Positions 27,526 to 38,517 are shown, numbered from the stretch's first letter. The stretch is DNA of 48,922 nt from an uncultured Faecalitalea sp. (GCA_946408025.1 CAMJQJ010000007.1:1-48922); one strand, 5' to 3'. Notes: a model not told the origin generated them from the sequence alone. Numbers and translations are program-made.

Positions 27526-29109
27526 ATGAAGAAAATAATTGGAAGAATAGCGGCAATTGTCATTGTACTGGGATTAGTTGGTGGCATCGTTTACTGGAAG
27601 ACTTTGCCTGAAGAAAATGTTTCCATAGAAACGATTTATACCGAAGAATATCAAAATGAGGTTGCTGATGAACTAGAATCAAAGAAATCACTAAATGATT
27701 ATGATGAAGATAATATGTTGATTGAATATAATCCATTCAAGACGAATACTTTATCGCTTTATGTTTATTTTAATACTGAAGATGCCACAAAAGTATCTTA
27801 TACAGTGAAGGCACCGAAAACAGACTATGAAGATTTTAGTGCTACTGTAGATGGTAGCTTTCGAACAGAACATGAATTTCAAGTTCTTGGTTTGATCCCT
27901 GATACATTAAATGAGGTTGAGTTTACAATAGAAGATGAAGAGGGAAATACAATTTCACGAATATATGAATATACTACATCCTCTCTTCTAGGAAACGAAG
28001 ATGTTCAACTTGAAGAAATGGACAGTACGGTGGATTCTGTAGAAATTGGAAATGGATTATTTGCCTTTATGGGGAATGATAGTGATGAACAGGATTTCAT
28101 GTATTACTATGATGAAAATGGTGTGATTCGTGGTGAAATACCAATTCTTGGGTATCGCAGTCATCGTTTGTTGTTTGAAGATGGTTTAATGTATTTTAGT
28201 GTTTCCGAAAGTAAGATGGTAGCGATGAACGGATTAGGCCAAATCGAAAAAATATATGATTTAGGACAATATGAACTGCATCATGACTACGTGTTTGATA
28301 ACGATGGAAATATTTTGATCTTGGCCTCTGATACAGAATCCGATACTGTGGAAGATCGAATTATCTTGTTGGATGTAGAAACAAAAGAAGTAAGTGAAGT
28401 CTTGGATCTTGAGGATTTATTTGGTTCATATAAAGAGATGACCACACATGCTGAAGATGAAGACTGGGATTGGATGCATATCAATACGCTTCAATGGTTG
28501 CCAGATGGTAGTGCAATCTTGAGCTCAAGAGAAACAAGTACGATCATTAAGATCAATGATCTGGAAACAAATCCAAGCATTGATTATTTGATCGGGGAAG
28601 AATCATTCTGGAGCGATACTGAGTATGCGGATTATTTGTTAACGCCAACGAGTGAATTCTCCAACACAGGTGGACAGCATTCTGTGACATATATGAGCGA
28701 TGACTCTTTAGAAGAGGGCCAATATTATCTATACTTATTCAATAATAATTATGGAGTTAGCTCAACACGCAGTGATTATGATTGGACACAGATTGAAGGT
28801 ATTGAAACAAAATTAGCTACAGAAGGAGATACTGATGTTGATAGTGTATCTTACTTCTATCAATATTTAGTAGATGAAAATGAAGGAATATATTCTTTAG
28901 TACAATCTTTTGAGATTCCTTATTCAGGAATTGTGAGCAGTGTTCAAAGAGTTGATGATTATATTATTACAGATTCAGGCATGCAAGGTGTACTAGGTAT
29001 ATATGATGCTCAGGGAAATCTATTAAAACAGTATAAATCAATGTTGAACAAGAAATATATTTATCGTATTTACTATTATGATTTTGATGGATTCTACTTT
29101 AATATTTAA
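27526..29109 (+). CDS. Aryl-sulfate sulfotransferase (AssT-like), membrane anchored
   Basis: N-terminal TM; HHDYVFDNDGNILIL, DWMHINTLQWLPDGSAILSSRETSTIIKI, TGGQHSVTYM. Confidence 0.82.
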   Translation: MKKIIGRIAAIVIVLGLVGGIVYWKTLPEENVSIETIYTEEYQNEVADELESKKSLNDYDEDNMLIEYNPFKTNTLSLYVYFNTEDATKVSYTVKAPKTDYEDFSATVDGSFRTEHEFQVLGLIPDTLNEVEFTIEDEEGNTISRIYEYTTSSLLGNEDVQLEEMDSTVDSVEIGNGLFAFMGNDSDEQDFMYYYDENGVIRGEIPILGYRSHRLLFEDGLMYFSVSESKMVAMNGLGQIEKIYDLGQYELHHDYVFDNDGNILILASDTESDTVEDRIILLDVETKEVSEVLDLEDLFGSYKEMTTHAEDEDWDWMHINTLQWLPDGSAILSSRETSTIIKINDLETNPSIDYLIGEESFWSDTEYADYLLTPTSEFSNTGGQHSVTYMSDDSLEEGQYYLYLFNNNYGVSSTRSDYDWTQIEGIETKLATEGDTDVDSVSYFYQYLVDENEGIYSLVQSFEIPYSGIVSSVQRVDDYIITDSGMQGVLGIYDAQGNLLKQYKSMLNKKYIYRIYYYDFDGFYFNI

Positions 29110-29111
29110 TG

Positions 29112-29139
29112 GAATCGGCTTTATGCTGATTCTTTTTTT
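29112..29139 (+). terminator. Intrinsic terminator
   Basis: GAATCGGC-TTTAT-GCTGATTC + T-run. Confidence 0.75.
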
Positions 29140-29154
29140 GACCGTTGAACTGTC

Positions 29155-29183
29155 TTGTCAGCTGTAAATAAAAGATGTATAAT
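29155..29183 (+). promoter_or_regulatory. nadABC-niaR promoter
   Basis: TTGTCA (29155-29160)-17 bp-TATAAT (29178-29183). Confidence 0.6.
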
Positions 29184-29216
29184 TTGACGGTATAAGTTTA
29201 AAAAAGAGGGAAGATT

Positions 29217-30122
29217 ATGTCATTGTTTAGTGAAATAGAAACATTAAAGAAAGAAAAAAATGCGATTATCTTGGCGCATTACTATGTGCCTGATGAAGTG
29301 CAAAAGGTAGCCGATTTTGTTGGGGATTCATTTGCTCTGGCAAAAAAAGCTAAAGAAACGGATGCCAAGATTATCGTTTTTGCCGGAGTTCTGTTTATGG
29401 CGGAAAGTGCTAAATTGTTAAATCCAGATAAAAAAGTATTGATACCCGATATGAGTGCGGATTGTCCAATGGCACATATGGCCACCATTTCAAAGATTGA
29501 AAAGATGAAAGAAGAGTATGAAGATCTTGCGGTTGTATGTTATGTGAATTCGACAGCAGCTTTAAAAGCAGTTAGTAATGTTTGTGTAACATCTTCCAAT
29601 GCGATAGATATAGTGAAATCATTAAAGAATCAAAATATTTTCTTTATACCAGATCAACATCTTGGATCATATGTTAAAAAACAAGTTCCAGAAAAGAATA
29701 TTATTTTAAATGATGGCTATTGTATCACGCATCATGCGATGACAAAAAAGGCGGCTTTATCTGCAAAAAAACAACATCCAGAAGCATTATTGTTGGTACA
29801 TCCAGAATGTAAAGAAGAAGTGGTGCAGCTAGCAGATTATGCGGGCAGCACGGCAGGAATCATCAATTTCGCAAAAAAAAGTCCCAATAAAGAATTTATC
29901 ATTGGAACAGAACTTGGAGTTTTATGTGAATTGAAAAAGCAATGTCCGGATAAAACTTTCTATCCTATGTCTGAAGATTTGATTTGTTCTAATATGAAGA
30001 AAATTTATCTTGAAAAAGTACGAGATTGTTTAAAAGAGGAAAGTAACGAAATTATTCTAGATGAAAATATGATGATTAATGCGAACAAACCGTTGGAAAA
30101 AATGTTGGAGCTGGCATCATGA
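29217..30122 (+). CDS. nadA: Quinolinate synthase
   Basis: AIILAHYYVPDEVQKVADFVGDSFALA; VHPECKEEV; GTELGVL. Confidence 0.95.
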   Translation: MSLFSEIETLKKEKNAIILAHYYVPDEVQKVADFVGDSFALAKKAKETDAKIIVFAGVLFMAESAKLLNPDKKVLIPDMSADCPMAHMATISKIEKMKEEYEDLAVVCYVNSTAALKAVSNVCVTSSNAIDIVKSLKNQNIFFIPDQHLGSYVKKQVPEKNIILNDGYCITHHAMTKKAALSAKKQHPEALLLVHPECKEEVVQLADYAGSTAGIINFAKKSPNKEFIIGTELGVLCELKKQCPDKTFYPMSEDLICSNMKKIYLEKVRDCLKEESNEIILDENMMINANKPLEKMLELAS

Positions 30123-31405
30123 AACGAATTGAAACAGATATCTTGATCGTAGGAACAGGAGCTGCAGGATTGTTTGCAGCATTACATGCAGATTCAGATA
30201 AAAAAGTTTTAATGATCACAAAAGTTGAGAAAGATAAGAGTGATTCCTATTTAGCGCAGGGAGGAATATGTGTCTTAAAAGATGAAGAAGACTACGATAG
30301 CTTCTTTGAAGATACGATGATAGCCGGTCATTATGAAAATCGTAAGGAATCAGTTGATATCATGATTCGCTCAAGTAAAGAAACAATTGATGAACTCGTA
30401 GGTTATGGCGTTGAATTTGCCAAGAAAGGTGACCATTTTGACTACACAAGAGAAGGGTGTCACTCTAAACCTAGGATATTGTATCATGAAGATATTACGG
30501 GAGAAGAAATCACTTCAAAACTTTTAGCTGAGGTATTAACACGTAAAAACATCACGATCCTTGAAAATATGCCTATGGTTGACATTTTGGAAAGAGAAAA
30601 CGTTTGTTATGGCGTATTGGCAAAAAAAGAAGATGAATTTTATGCAATCTGGGCGGATCATACAATTTTGGCAACTGGAGGAATTGGAGGACTTTTTTTA
30701 AACTCAACAAATTATCCGCATTTACGAGGGGATGCAGTTGCGATTGCAATTCGCCATGGTATTCAATTGGAACATCCAGAATATATTCAATTTCATCCTA
30801 CGACCTTATATTCAAAAAAACATGGTAGAAGCTTTTTAATTAGCGAATCAATTCGTGGAGAAGGTGCTAAACTTTATGGAGCTGATGGAAAGCGATTTGC
30901 CAACGAAATATTACCTCGCGATCTATTGACCAAAGAAATCTTAAAGCAGATGAAAAAAGATCATAAGCCATTTGTTTGGCTAGACATGACTGTGTTAGGA
31001 AAAGAAAAGATTGTTTCGCATTTTCCACATATTTATCAACATTGTCTGAATGAGGGATATGATTGCACGAAAGAGTGGATTCCTGTTGTTCCAGGACAGC
31101 ATTATTATATGGGCGGAGTATATGTAGATAAAAATTCGAAGACTTCAATGGAACGATTGTATGCAGCTGGAGAAACAAGTTGCAATGGTGTGCACGGAAG
31201 AAATCGTTTAGCCTCTAATTCTTTATTAGAAAGTCTAGTTTTTGCGAAAAGAGCAATGCAGGATATAAAAACAAAGAAAGTAGTTCAATCTACATGCGAT
31301 TTAGAGGGTTTGGTAAAAGAAACGATTGAAAAACTACCTGAGGATTATGTTGAAGCATATAAAACTATTATTTTAAATGAGATTAAAAAACGAAAGGAGA
31401 ACTAA
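30119..31405 (+). CDS. nadB: L-aspartate oxidase
   Basis: LIVGTGAAGLFAALHA; YLAQGGICV; GRNRLASNSLLESLVFAKRA. Confidence 0.93.
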   Translation: MKRIETDILIVGTGAAGLFAALHADSDKKVLMITKVEKDKSDSYLAQGGICVLKDEEDYDSFFEDTMIAGHYENRKESVDIMIRSSKETIDELVGYGVEFAKKGDHFDYTREGCHSKPRILYHEDITGEEITSKLLAEVLTRKNITILENMPMVDILERENVCYGVLAKKEDEFYAIWADHTILATGGIGGLFLNSTNYPHLRGDAVAIAIRHGIQLEHPEYIQFHPTTLYSKKHGRSFLISESIRGEGAKLYGADGKRFANEILPRDLLTKEILKQMKKDHKPFVWLDMTVLGKEKIVSHFPHIYQHCLNEGYDCTKEWIPVVPGQHYYMGGVYVDKNSKTSMERLYAAGETSCNGVHGRNRLASNSLLESLVFAKRAMQDIKTKKVVQSTCDLEGLVKETIEKLPEDYVEAYKTIILNEIKKRKEN

Positions 31406-32256
31406 TGAACACAATAACAATGTCAATGAATGTGGATGGATTGATTCTACAGGCTTTGAGAGAAGATATCACAAGTGAAGATATTACAACTAATGCCATT
31501 ATGAAAAAATATCAGGAAGGATCTGTACAATTGATTTGTAAACAAGATGGTGTTATTGCCGGCCTACCTGTATTTGAAAGAGTGTTCCATTTGACAGATC
31601 CTAAAACAGAGGTGTTCTTGTTTGTGGAAGATGGAGCCAAAGTAAAAAAAGGTCAGCAGATTGGTGAAGTGCATGGCGATATTCGTGTACTTTTGTCTGC
31701 GGAAAGAACGGCTTTGAATTTTCTTCAAAGAATGTCTGGAATCGCGACATATACACATGAAAGTGCAAAACTTTTAGAAGGAACAAAAACAAAATTATTA
31801 GATACAAGAAAAACGACACCAAATATGCGTGTGTTTGAAAAATATGCTGTTAAAGTTGGTGGTGGTTATAATCATCGCTATAACCTTTCGGATGGCATAT
31901 TGTTAAAGGATAACCATATTGCTGCAGCTGGTGGTATTACTGAAGCTATCAATCTAGCCAAAGAATATGCATCATTTGTTCGTAAGATTGAAATTGAAGT
32001 TGAGAATATGGATATGGTCAAAGAAGCGGTTGAGGCTGGTGCAGATATCATCATGTTAGACAATATGAGTATTGATGAAATGAAAGAAGCGGTTGCATAT
32101 ATCGATGGTAGAGCGTTGACAGAATGTAGTGGCAATGTCACAAAAGAAACAATCAAAGATTTAGCACAAGTCGGAGTGGATTATATTTCAAGTGGTGCTT
32201 TGACACACTCTGCTCCTATCCTAGACTTATCTTTAAAGAATCTAAAAGCGGTGTAA
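31405..32256 (+). CDS. nadC: Nicotinate-nucleotide pyrophosphorylase (carboxylating)
   Basis: ALREDITSEDITTNAI; ERTALNFLQRMSGIAT; DTRKTTPNMRVFEKYAVKVGGGYNHR. Confidence 0.95.
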   Translation: MNTITMSMNVDGLILQALREDITSEDITTNAIMKKYQEGSVQLICKQDGVIAGLPVFERVFHLTDPKTEVFLFVEDGAKVKKGQQIGEVHGDIRVLLSAERTALNFLQRMSGIATYTHESAKLLEGTKTKLLDTRKTTPNMRVFEKYAVKVGGGYNHRYNLSDGILLKDNHIAAAGGITEAINLAKEYASFVRKIEIEVENMDMVKEAVEAGADIIMLDNMSIDEMKEAVAYIDGRALTECSGNVTKETIKDLAQVGVDYISSGALTHSAPILDLSLKNLKAV

Positions 32257-32258
32257 TC

Positions 32259-32771
32259 ATGTCCAAAAATCATCGTTTGGATATAATCGTCAAAACTTTG
32301 TGCGATTCAAGTCAGCCTGTTTCAGGAACGAAGCTAGCAAAAATTTGTGATGTGTCTAGGCAAGTCATTGTTCAAGATATAGCTTTGTTGAGGGCGAAAA
32401 AAATCGATATCATATCTACCAGTAAAGGATATATCATCTTAGATCATGATGTGAAAAGAGAAATTTATGTTTGTCATACTGATGAGATGATCGAAGATGA
32501 GTTGAATACGATTGTTGATCTAGGTGGAAAAGTAGAGAATGTTTTCGTGGATCATGCGATTTATGGAAGAATTGAGGCAAACTTGAATATTCATTCGCGA
32601 AAAGATGTCAAAAATTTTGTAACCGAAACCGCATTGAAAAAAATTAAACCATTGACAGAACTCACTGGTGGGAAACACGGCCATTTGGTTTGTGCTTCTA
32701 GTGATCCTGTTTTAGATGAGATAGAAGAAGCATTGGCTAAGAAGAATATTCTGACAAAAAAAGGTGAGTGA
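32259..32771 (+). CDS. niaR: NiaR (YrxA) family transcriptional repressor, HTH-11 plus 3H domain
   Basis: GTKLAKICDVSRQVIVQDIALLR; HTDEMIEDELNTIVDLGG; HGHLV; downstream of nadABC. Confidence 0.88.
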   Translation: MSKNHRLDIIVKTLCDSSQPVSGTKLAKICDVSRQVIVQDIALLRAKKIDIISTSKGYIILDHDVKREIYVCHTDEMIEDELNTIVDLGGKVENVFVDHAIYGRIEANLNIHSRKDVKNFVTETALKKIKPLTELTGGKHGHLVCASSDPVLDEIEEALAKKNILTKKGE

Positions 32772-32813
32772 TTGTCTAGTTGTGTTATAATCATTCAAAG
32801 GATGTGATTATAT

Positions 32814-33692
32814 ATGCAACCACCAGTGTTTGATAAATTTCAAAATGAAGATCGTGATTTTAAATCAATAGGAAAAAGTTTATGGGTGTATTTTGCTGTA
32901 ATGCTTATCATAACTATGCCTTTTTCCTATATCGATAATGGATTGTCGGCAATTATTTCCATTATTACGATTCTTGTCACGATCTTTTATTGTAAGCGAA
33001 AAACCAAAATACAACTACCAGGCTTTATATATAATTTAAATTGCTCTGTAAAAGAGCTGGGTAAGTATTTTGTCTTGATGACCGGATTATCCATGGTTGC
33101 TATCTTGTTTATTGGCATTGTCAGTGCAGTATTTACCATGATCACAAACTTAGATATCCCTCAGGCGGATTTTACATTTGATTTTAGTTCTTTGTCAGGG
33201 TGGCTTTTTTTATTCTATGTTTGTTTGATTGGACCAATCTTTGAAGAAGTTTTATTTCGTGGAGTAATCTTAAGAACACTTAATAAATATAATCGTTATT
33301 TTGCTATTATCGCTTCAGCATTGATTTTTGGCTTGTTTCATTTATATTTGGAACAGGGTGCACATGCATTTGTACTAGGCTTGGTTCTAGCATATGTTTC
33401 TTTGAAGACGGATTCTTTGATGACTTGTATTTTGCTACATATTTTTCATAATACGATAACGACATTTTCTTCATTCTCAACACCATTGACCATGTTTGAT
33501 TTAGTATTTCGCCTTGCCTGCATGATTGTCGCAATAATTTGGTTATCAAATCATATGAAAGATCTAAAGAAGGAATACCAAGGGGATCCAATAAGTTATC
33601 CGTTTTTCTCAAAACTTTTTTTACGATTTTCTTTTATATCTTGGTTTATTTTGTTTATATTTGAGACTATTGCTAGTTTTTTTGTGGGTTGA
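32814..33692 (+). CDS. CPBP family intramembrane metalloprotease
   Basis: GPIFEEVLFRGVILRTL; multiple TM; FGLFHLYLEQGAHAFVLGL. Confidence 0.87.
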   Translation: MQPPVFDKFQNEDRDFKSIGKSLWVYFAVMLIITMPFSYIDNGLSAIISIITILVTIFYCKRKTKIQLPGFIYNLNCSVKELGKYFVLMTGLSMVAILFIGIVSAVFTMITNLDIPQADFTFDFSSLSGWLFLFYVCLIGPIFEEVLFRGVILRTLNKYNRYFAIIASALIFGLFHLYLEQGAHAFVLGLVLAYVSLKTDSLMTCILLHIFHNTITTFSSFSTPLTMFDLVFRLACMIVAIIWLSNHMKDLKKEYQGDPISYPFFSKLFLRFSFISWFILFIFETIASFFVG

Positions 33693-33716
33693 TTTAAAGA
33701 TAAATCAACCTTTTTT
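33687..33716 (+). terminator. Intrinsic terminator
   Basis: GGTTGATTTA-AAGA-TAAATCAACC + T6. Confidence 0.88.
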
Positions 33717-33769
33717 GTTAAATCGTATCATTTGAAATCGATAAACCTGTATGTTATATTTAGGGTGCT

Positions 33770-33842
33770 TATATTACTGACGGAAAAAGTGGAACTGACC
33801 ACATGGAAGTATAAGAGTTTAAATGCCGTCCGTCTGGGCAGC
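33770..33842 (+). ncRNA. ZTP/ZMP (pfl motif) riboswitch upstream of pflB
   Basis: GACGG (33779)/CCGTC (33826) stem, GTGG-AACTGA-CCAC hairpin, conserved 3' CCGTCTGGGCA; upstream of pfl, the context that named the motif. Confidence 0.82.
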
Positions 33843-33865
33843 CATAGAAAAGACAGGAGGACAAC

Positions 33866-36112
33866 ATGAGAAAAGAGTGGCAAGGTTTCAAAGGAACAAA
33901 ATGGCAAGATGAAGTGGATGTTCGTGAATTTATTCAGAACAACTATACTCCATATGATGGGGATGAAAGCTTTATGTCTGAGCCAACAGAAGCGACAGAG
34001 AAATTATGGGGAGCTTTGCAAAATCTTCAAAAAGAAGAGCGTGCCAAAGGTGGCGTTTTAGATATGGAAACAGATATTGTTTCTTCATTAACATCTTATG
34101 GGCCAGGTTATATCGATGAATCATTGAAAGATTTAGAACAGATCGTTGGGTTACAGACAGATAAACCATTAAAACGTGCTTTTATGCCATACGGTGGAAT
34201 TCGTATGAGTGAAGAAGCATGTACAACATATGGTTATAAACCAAGCGAAAAATTACACGAAATCTTTACGAAATATCATAAAACTCATAATGATGCGGTA
34301 TTTAGTGCATATACGCCAGAAATGCGTGCAGCAAGGCGAAATAAGATAATCACAGGACTTCCTGATACATATGGACGTGGACGTATTGTTGGGGATTATC
34401 GTAGAGTTGCGTTATATGGTATTGACTATTTGATTGAGAAAAAGGAAGAAGATTTGGCACTTTGTGGCGATGGCACAATGCTGGATCATATTATTCGTCA
34501 GCGTGAAGAGTTGGCTGATCAAATCAAGGCTTTAAAAGGTATGAAAGAAATGGCTGCTGCTTACGGCTATGATATTTCTGGGCCAGCTAAAAATGCCAAA
34601 GAAGCCGCACAGTGGTTATATTTTGGATATTTAGCTGCAATTAAAACTCAAAATGGTGCAGCTATGAGTGTTGGACGTATTTCAACTTTCCTTGATATTT
34701 ATTTTGAACGTGATCTAAAAGCAGGAATCTTAACAGAAAGTCAGGCACAGGAAATCATTGATCATATGACCATGAAGTTTAGAATGGTTAAATTTGCTCG
34801 TATTCCAAGTTACAATCAATTATTCTCTGGTGACCCGGTTTGGGCGACTTTAGATGTTGCAGGTATTGGCATGGATGGAAGACATATGGTAACTAAGACA
34901 TGTTATCGTTTCCTACATACGCTTGAAAATATGGGGCCTAGTCCTGAACCAAACTTGACTGTACTGTATTCATCTCACTTACCTGAAAACTTTAAAAAGT
35001 ATGCTGCAAAGATCAGTGTTGCGACTAGCTCTGTTCAATATGAAAATGACGATGTGATGCGCCCAGTTTGGGGTGATGACTATGCAGTATGTTGCTGCGT
35101 AAGTGCAACACAGACAGGTAAAGAAATGCAATTCTTCGGTGCTCGTGCAAATCTAGCGAAATGTTTGTTGTACGCAATCAATGGTGGTGTCGATGAGAAG
35201 ACAAAAACGCAGGTAGGACCGGAATATAAACCTATTACAAGTGAGTATCTAGACTTTGATGAAGTAATGCATAAATATGACATCATGATGGACTGGTTGT
35301 CTGGACTATATGTAAATACATTGAATTTGATCCAGTATATGCATGATAAATATTATTATGAAGCAAGCCAGATGGCATTGATTGATACAAATGTTCGTCG
35401 TACATTTGCAACAGGTATTGCTGGTTTTTCTCATGTGGTTGATTCATTATGTGCTATTAAATACGCAAAAGTAAAAACAGTCCGTGATGAAAATGGTTTA
35501 GTTGTAGATTATGAAATTGAAGGAGATTTCCCTCGTTATGGAAATGATGACGATAGAGCTGATGAAATCGCTGTATGGTTGTTAAAAACGTTCATGCGTA
35601 AAATTGAAAAACATCATACATATCGCGATAGTGAACCAACTACTTCTATTTTGACGATTACATCCAATGTTGTATATGGAAAAGCGACTGGAGCTTTACC
35701 AGATGGTAGAAAAGCAGGGGAACCTTTATCACCAGGTGCCAACCCATCTTATGGTGCTGAAAAGAATGGCTTGTTAGCATCATTAAACTCAGTAGCTAAA
35801 CTTCCTTATGAATATGCTCTTGATGGTATTTCAAATACGCAAACGATAAACCCTGGAGCCTTAGGCCATGATGATGAAGAAAGGGCAGAAAATCTAGTTC
35901 ATGTCATGGATGGATATTTTGATCAGGGTGCGCATCATTTAAATGTCAATGTATTTGGCGTTGAAAAATTAAAGGATGCTATGGAACATCCAGAAAAAGA
36001 AGAATATCAAAACTTCACGATTCGTGTTTCTGGATATGCGGTTAAATTCATTGATTTAACTCGTGAGCAGCAATTAGATGTTATTGCTCGTACGTGTCAC
36101 GATCATCTATAA
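33866..36112 (+). CDS. pflB: Formate C-acetyltransferase (pyruvate formate-lyase)
   Basis: [29 protein letters not shown] Cys-Cys active site; [27 protein letters not shown] glycyl motif. Confidence 0.95.
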   Translation: MRKEWQGFKGTKWQDEVDVREFIQNNYTPYDGDESFMSEPTEATEKLWGALQNLQKEERAKGGVLDMETDIVSSLTSYGPGYIDESLKDLEQIVGLQTDKPLKRAFMPYGGIRMSEEACTTYGYKPSEKLHEIFTKYHKTHNDAVFSAYTPEMRAARRNKIITGLPDTYGRGRIVGDYRRVALYGIDYLIEKKEEDLALCGDGTMLDHIIRQREELADQIKALKGMKEMAAAYGYDISGPAKNAKEAAQWLYFGYLAAIKTQNGAAMSVGRISTFLDIYFERDLKAGILTESQAQEIIDHMTMKFRMVKFARIPSYNQLFSGDPVWATLDVAGIGMDGRHMVTKTCYRFLHTLENMGPSPEPNLTVLYSSHLPENFKKYAAKISVATSSVQYENDDVMRPVWGDDYAVCCCVSATQTGKEMQFFGARANLAKCLLYAINGGVDEKTKTQVGPEYKPITSEYLDFDEVMHKYDIMMDWLSGLYVNTLNLIQYMHDKYYYEASQMALIDTNVRRTFATGIAGFSHVVDSLCAIKYAKVKTVRDENGLVVDYEIEGDFPRYGNDDDRADEIAVWLLKTFMRKIEKHHTYRDSEPTTSILTITSNVVYGKATGALPDGRKAGEPLSPGANPSYGAEKNGLLASLNSVAKLPYEYALDGISNTQTINPGALGHDDEERAENLVHVMDGYFDQGAHHLNVNVFGVEKLKDAMEHPEKEEYQNFTIRVSGYAVKFIDLTREQQLDVIARTCHDHL

Positions 36113-36117
36113 AATAT

Positions 36118-36142
36118 AAAAGCCTGTTTTCAGGCTTTTTTT
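36118..36142 (+). terminator. Intrinsic terminator between pflB and pflA
   Basis: AAAGCCTG-TTTT-CAGGCTTT + T-run. Confidence 0.8.
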
Positions 36143-36157
36143 AGAAAGGAAATAACT

Positions 36158-36889
36158 ATGACTTTGGGTTCAATTCATTCAATTGAAACTTTTGGATCTG
36201 TCGATGGGCCAGGTGTTCGTTATGTAATCTTTATGCAGGGATGCAGGATGCGATGTCAATTTTGTCATAATGCCGATACATGGAGAATTCAAGAGCCTGA
36301 CCAAAATCCAGTAGATGTATTAGATAAAGCCTTACGTTATCGTCCATATTGGAAGGATAAAGGTGGTATTACCGTAAGTGGAGGAGAACCATTGTTACAG
36401 ATTGATTTTTTGATAGAACTGTTTACTCTTGCCAAAAAAGAAGGTGTTCATACAGTTCTTGATACCTGTGGGCAGCCTTTTACTTATAATGAACCATTTT
36501 TTAATAAGTTTAATCAGTTGATGGATGTATGTGATCTAGTTTTATTAGATATTAAGCATATAGATAATGATAAGCATCAACTATTAACCGGCCATACGAA
36601 CCAGAATATCTTAGAAATGGCAAAATATCTTTCTAAGATAAATAAACCTGTATGGATTCGGCATGTACTAGTTCCACAAAGAACGGATGAAGATGTTTTC
36701 TTAAAAAAATTATCTCAATTTATTTCAGAATTAAAAAATATAGAAAGAGTGGAAGTTTTACCGTATCATACATTAGGGGCTTATAAATGGCGTGAGTTAG
36801 GTCTATCATATCCTTTAGAAGGGGTTGATCCTCCAACAAAAGATAGGATAGAAAATGCAAATAAAATTTTAAAGACAGGCTGGCGATAA
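36158..36889 (+). CDS. pflA: Pyruvate formate-lyase activating enzyme
   Basis: GPGVRYVIFMQGCRMRCQFCHNADTW; GGITVSGGEPLLQ; WIRHVLVP. Confidence 0.95.
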   Translation: MTLGSIHSIETFGSVDGPGVRYVIFMQGCRMRCQFCHNADTWRIQEPDQNPVDVLDKALRYRPYWKDKGGITVSGGEPLLQIDFLIELFTLAKKEGVHTVLDTCGQPFTYNEPFFNKFNQLMDVCDLVLLDIKHIDNDKHQLLTGHTNQNILEMAKYLSKINKPVWIRHVLVPQRTDEDVFLKKLSQFISELKNIERVEVLPYHTLGAYKWRELGLSYPLEGVDPPTKDRIENANKILKTGWR

Positions 36890-36973
36890 AAAGTCAGCCT
36901 TTTCCTATCGAATGGAAAATATCTACTCTTAAAGGATAATGAATTTCTGTTATAATATCAAAGGTGATGAAAT

Positions 36974-38305
36974 ATGGCTGTATTACAAAAATCTATGACA
37001 CAGGGAACCATTTGGAAACAAATGGTAGTATTCGCTTTACCAATATTCTTTAGCAATCTATTTCAACAGTTATATAATGCAGCGGATTCGCTGATTGTTG
37101 GTAATTTCTTAGGTAGTGAAGCTCTTGCTGCAGTAAGTTCATCAGGGAATTTGATATTTATGATGATTGGTTTGTTTAATGGGGTTGCTTTGGGTGCAGG
37201 TGTAGTAATTTCACGATATTTTGGTGCCCAGGATCATGAACGCCTTCGTATCGCTATACATACAGATGTAGCCTTTGGATTGATAATGTCAGTCATCTTA
37301 ACGATTCTTGGTGTGGTATTGGCACCATTGATATTAGAATTAATGGGCACACCTGAAACTGTCATGCCCGAATCTATAAAATATTTCCGTGTTTATTTTG
37401 CAGGTGCATTAGGACTAGTTATGTATAATATTTTCGTAGGGATCCTTCAATCATTAGGAGATAGCAAACATCCATTGTATTACTTAATCGTTTCAAGTTT
37501 GATTAATATTATTCTTGATTATGTGTTAATTGCCTGGTTTGGTATGGGGGTTGAAGCTGCGGCTTTTGCGACAATTTTATCTCAGTTTGTAAGTGCATTT
37601 TTGTGCATGCGACTTTTGCATAAAAGTCAAGAAAGTTATAGTCTTTCTTTTCATGAAGTTCGAATTAATAAGGAAATGTTGATAGAAATATTGCGTAATG
37701 GAATTCCAAGTGGAATACAGAATTCAATTACTGGGGTGGCAAATGTTGTGGTTCAATCCAATATCAATGCTTTTGGAGCTATGGCAATGGCTGGGTGTGG
37801 TGCGTATTCAAAAATTGAAGGATTTGCCTTTCTGCCAATTATGAGCTTTAATAATGCGATAACTACATTTGTTGGTCAAAATCTGGGAGCAAGGCAGGAA
37901 AATCGTGCTCAGAAAGGGGCGATTTTTGGGATTGCGTGTAGTGTTATTATCGCAGAGCTTATTGGAATAGGGACTGTAGTGTTTGCGGATCAATTGATTT
38001 TGTTGTTTGATAATAATTCCGAAGTGATTTCTTTTGGCGTTGCTAGATCTCAGATTGCCGGCTTCTTCTTTTGTTTATTGGCCTTTACACATGCTATATC
38101 AGCAGTAAAACGAGGAGCAGGGAAACCAATGATACCGATGATGGTGATGATTGTTTGCTGGTGCGTTATTCGAGTAATTTTCTTAAGTGTTACAGGATAT
38201 TTATTCCATGATATACAATTTGTTTATTGGGTTTATCCTCTGACTTGGGGATTGTCGTCTCTATATTATGCTTATGATATCATTAAGCATAAAAAGTTAT
38301 TTTAA
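36974..38305 (+). CDS. MATE family efflux transporter
   Basis: LPIFFSNLFQQLYNAADSLIVGNFLGSEALAAV. Confidence 0.92.
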   Translation: MAVLQKSMTQGTIWKQMVVFALPIFFSNLFQQLYNAADSLIVGNFLGSEALAAVSSSGNLIFMMIGLFNGVALGAGVVISRYFGAQDHERLRIAIHTDVAFGLIMSVILTILGVVLAPLILELMGTPETVMPESIKYFRVYFAGALGLVMYNIFVGILQSLGDSKHPLYYLIVSSLINIILDYVLIAWFGMGVEAAAFATILSQFVSAFLCMRLLHKSQESYSLSFHEVRINKEMLIEILRNGIPSGIQNSITGVANVVVQSNINAFGAMAMAGCGAYSKIEGFAFLPIMSFNNAITTFVGQNLGARQENRAQKGAIFGIACSVIIAELIGIGTVVFADQLILLFDNNSEVISFGVARSQIAGFFFCLLAFTHAISAVKRGAGKPMIPMMVMIVCWCVIRVIFLSVTGYLFHDIQFVYWVYPLTWGLSSLYYAYDIIKHKKLF

Positions 38306-38392
38306 ATGCTTATTTTATCGTTTTCTGCAAATAATACGATTCTGTCATGAATACAGTTATTTTGAAGTTGTAATTTTTTAGATTAAAATGAT

Positions 38393-38432
38393 AAGGACTG
38401 ATCCCTGTATTTTTCAGGTATTGGTCCTTTTT
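38393..38432 (+). terminator. Intrinsic terminator
   Basis: AAGGACTGATCCCTG-loop-CAGGTATTGGTCCTT + T-run. Confidence 0.7.
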
Positions 38433-38517
38433 ATTTTATTGTAATACCCAATATTTACTACACGTGGGTTATCTATATTCGGTTTTCTTTTTTACTCATC
38501 GTTAGTTTTGGTAAAAG

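Noticed and set aside
21016-38305. The two MATE transporters as a linked resistance cassette
   Set aside because: 16 kb apart, separate promoters and terminators, common housekeeping-type genes
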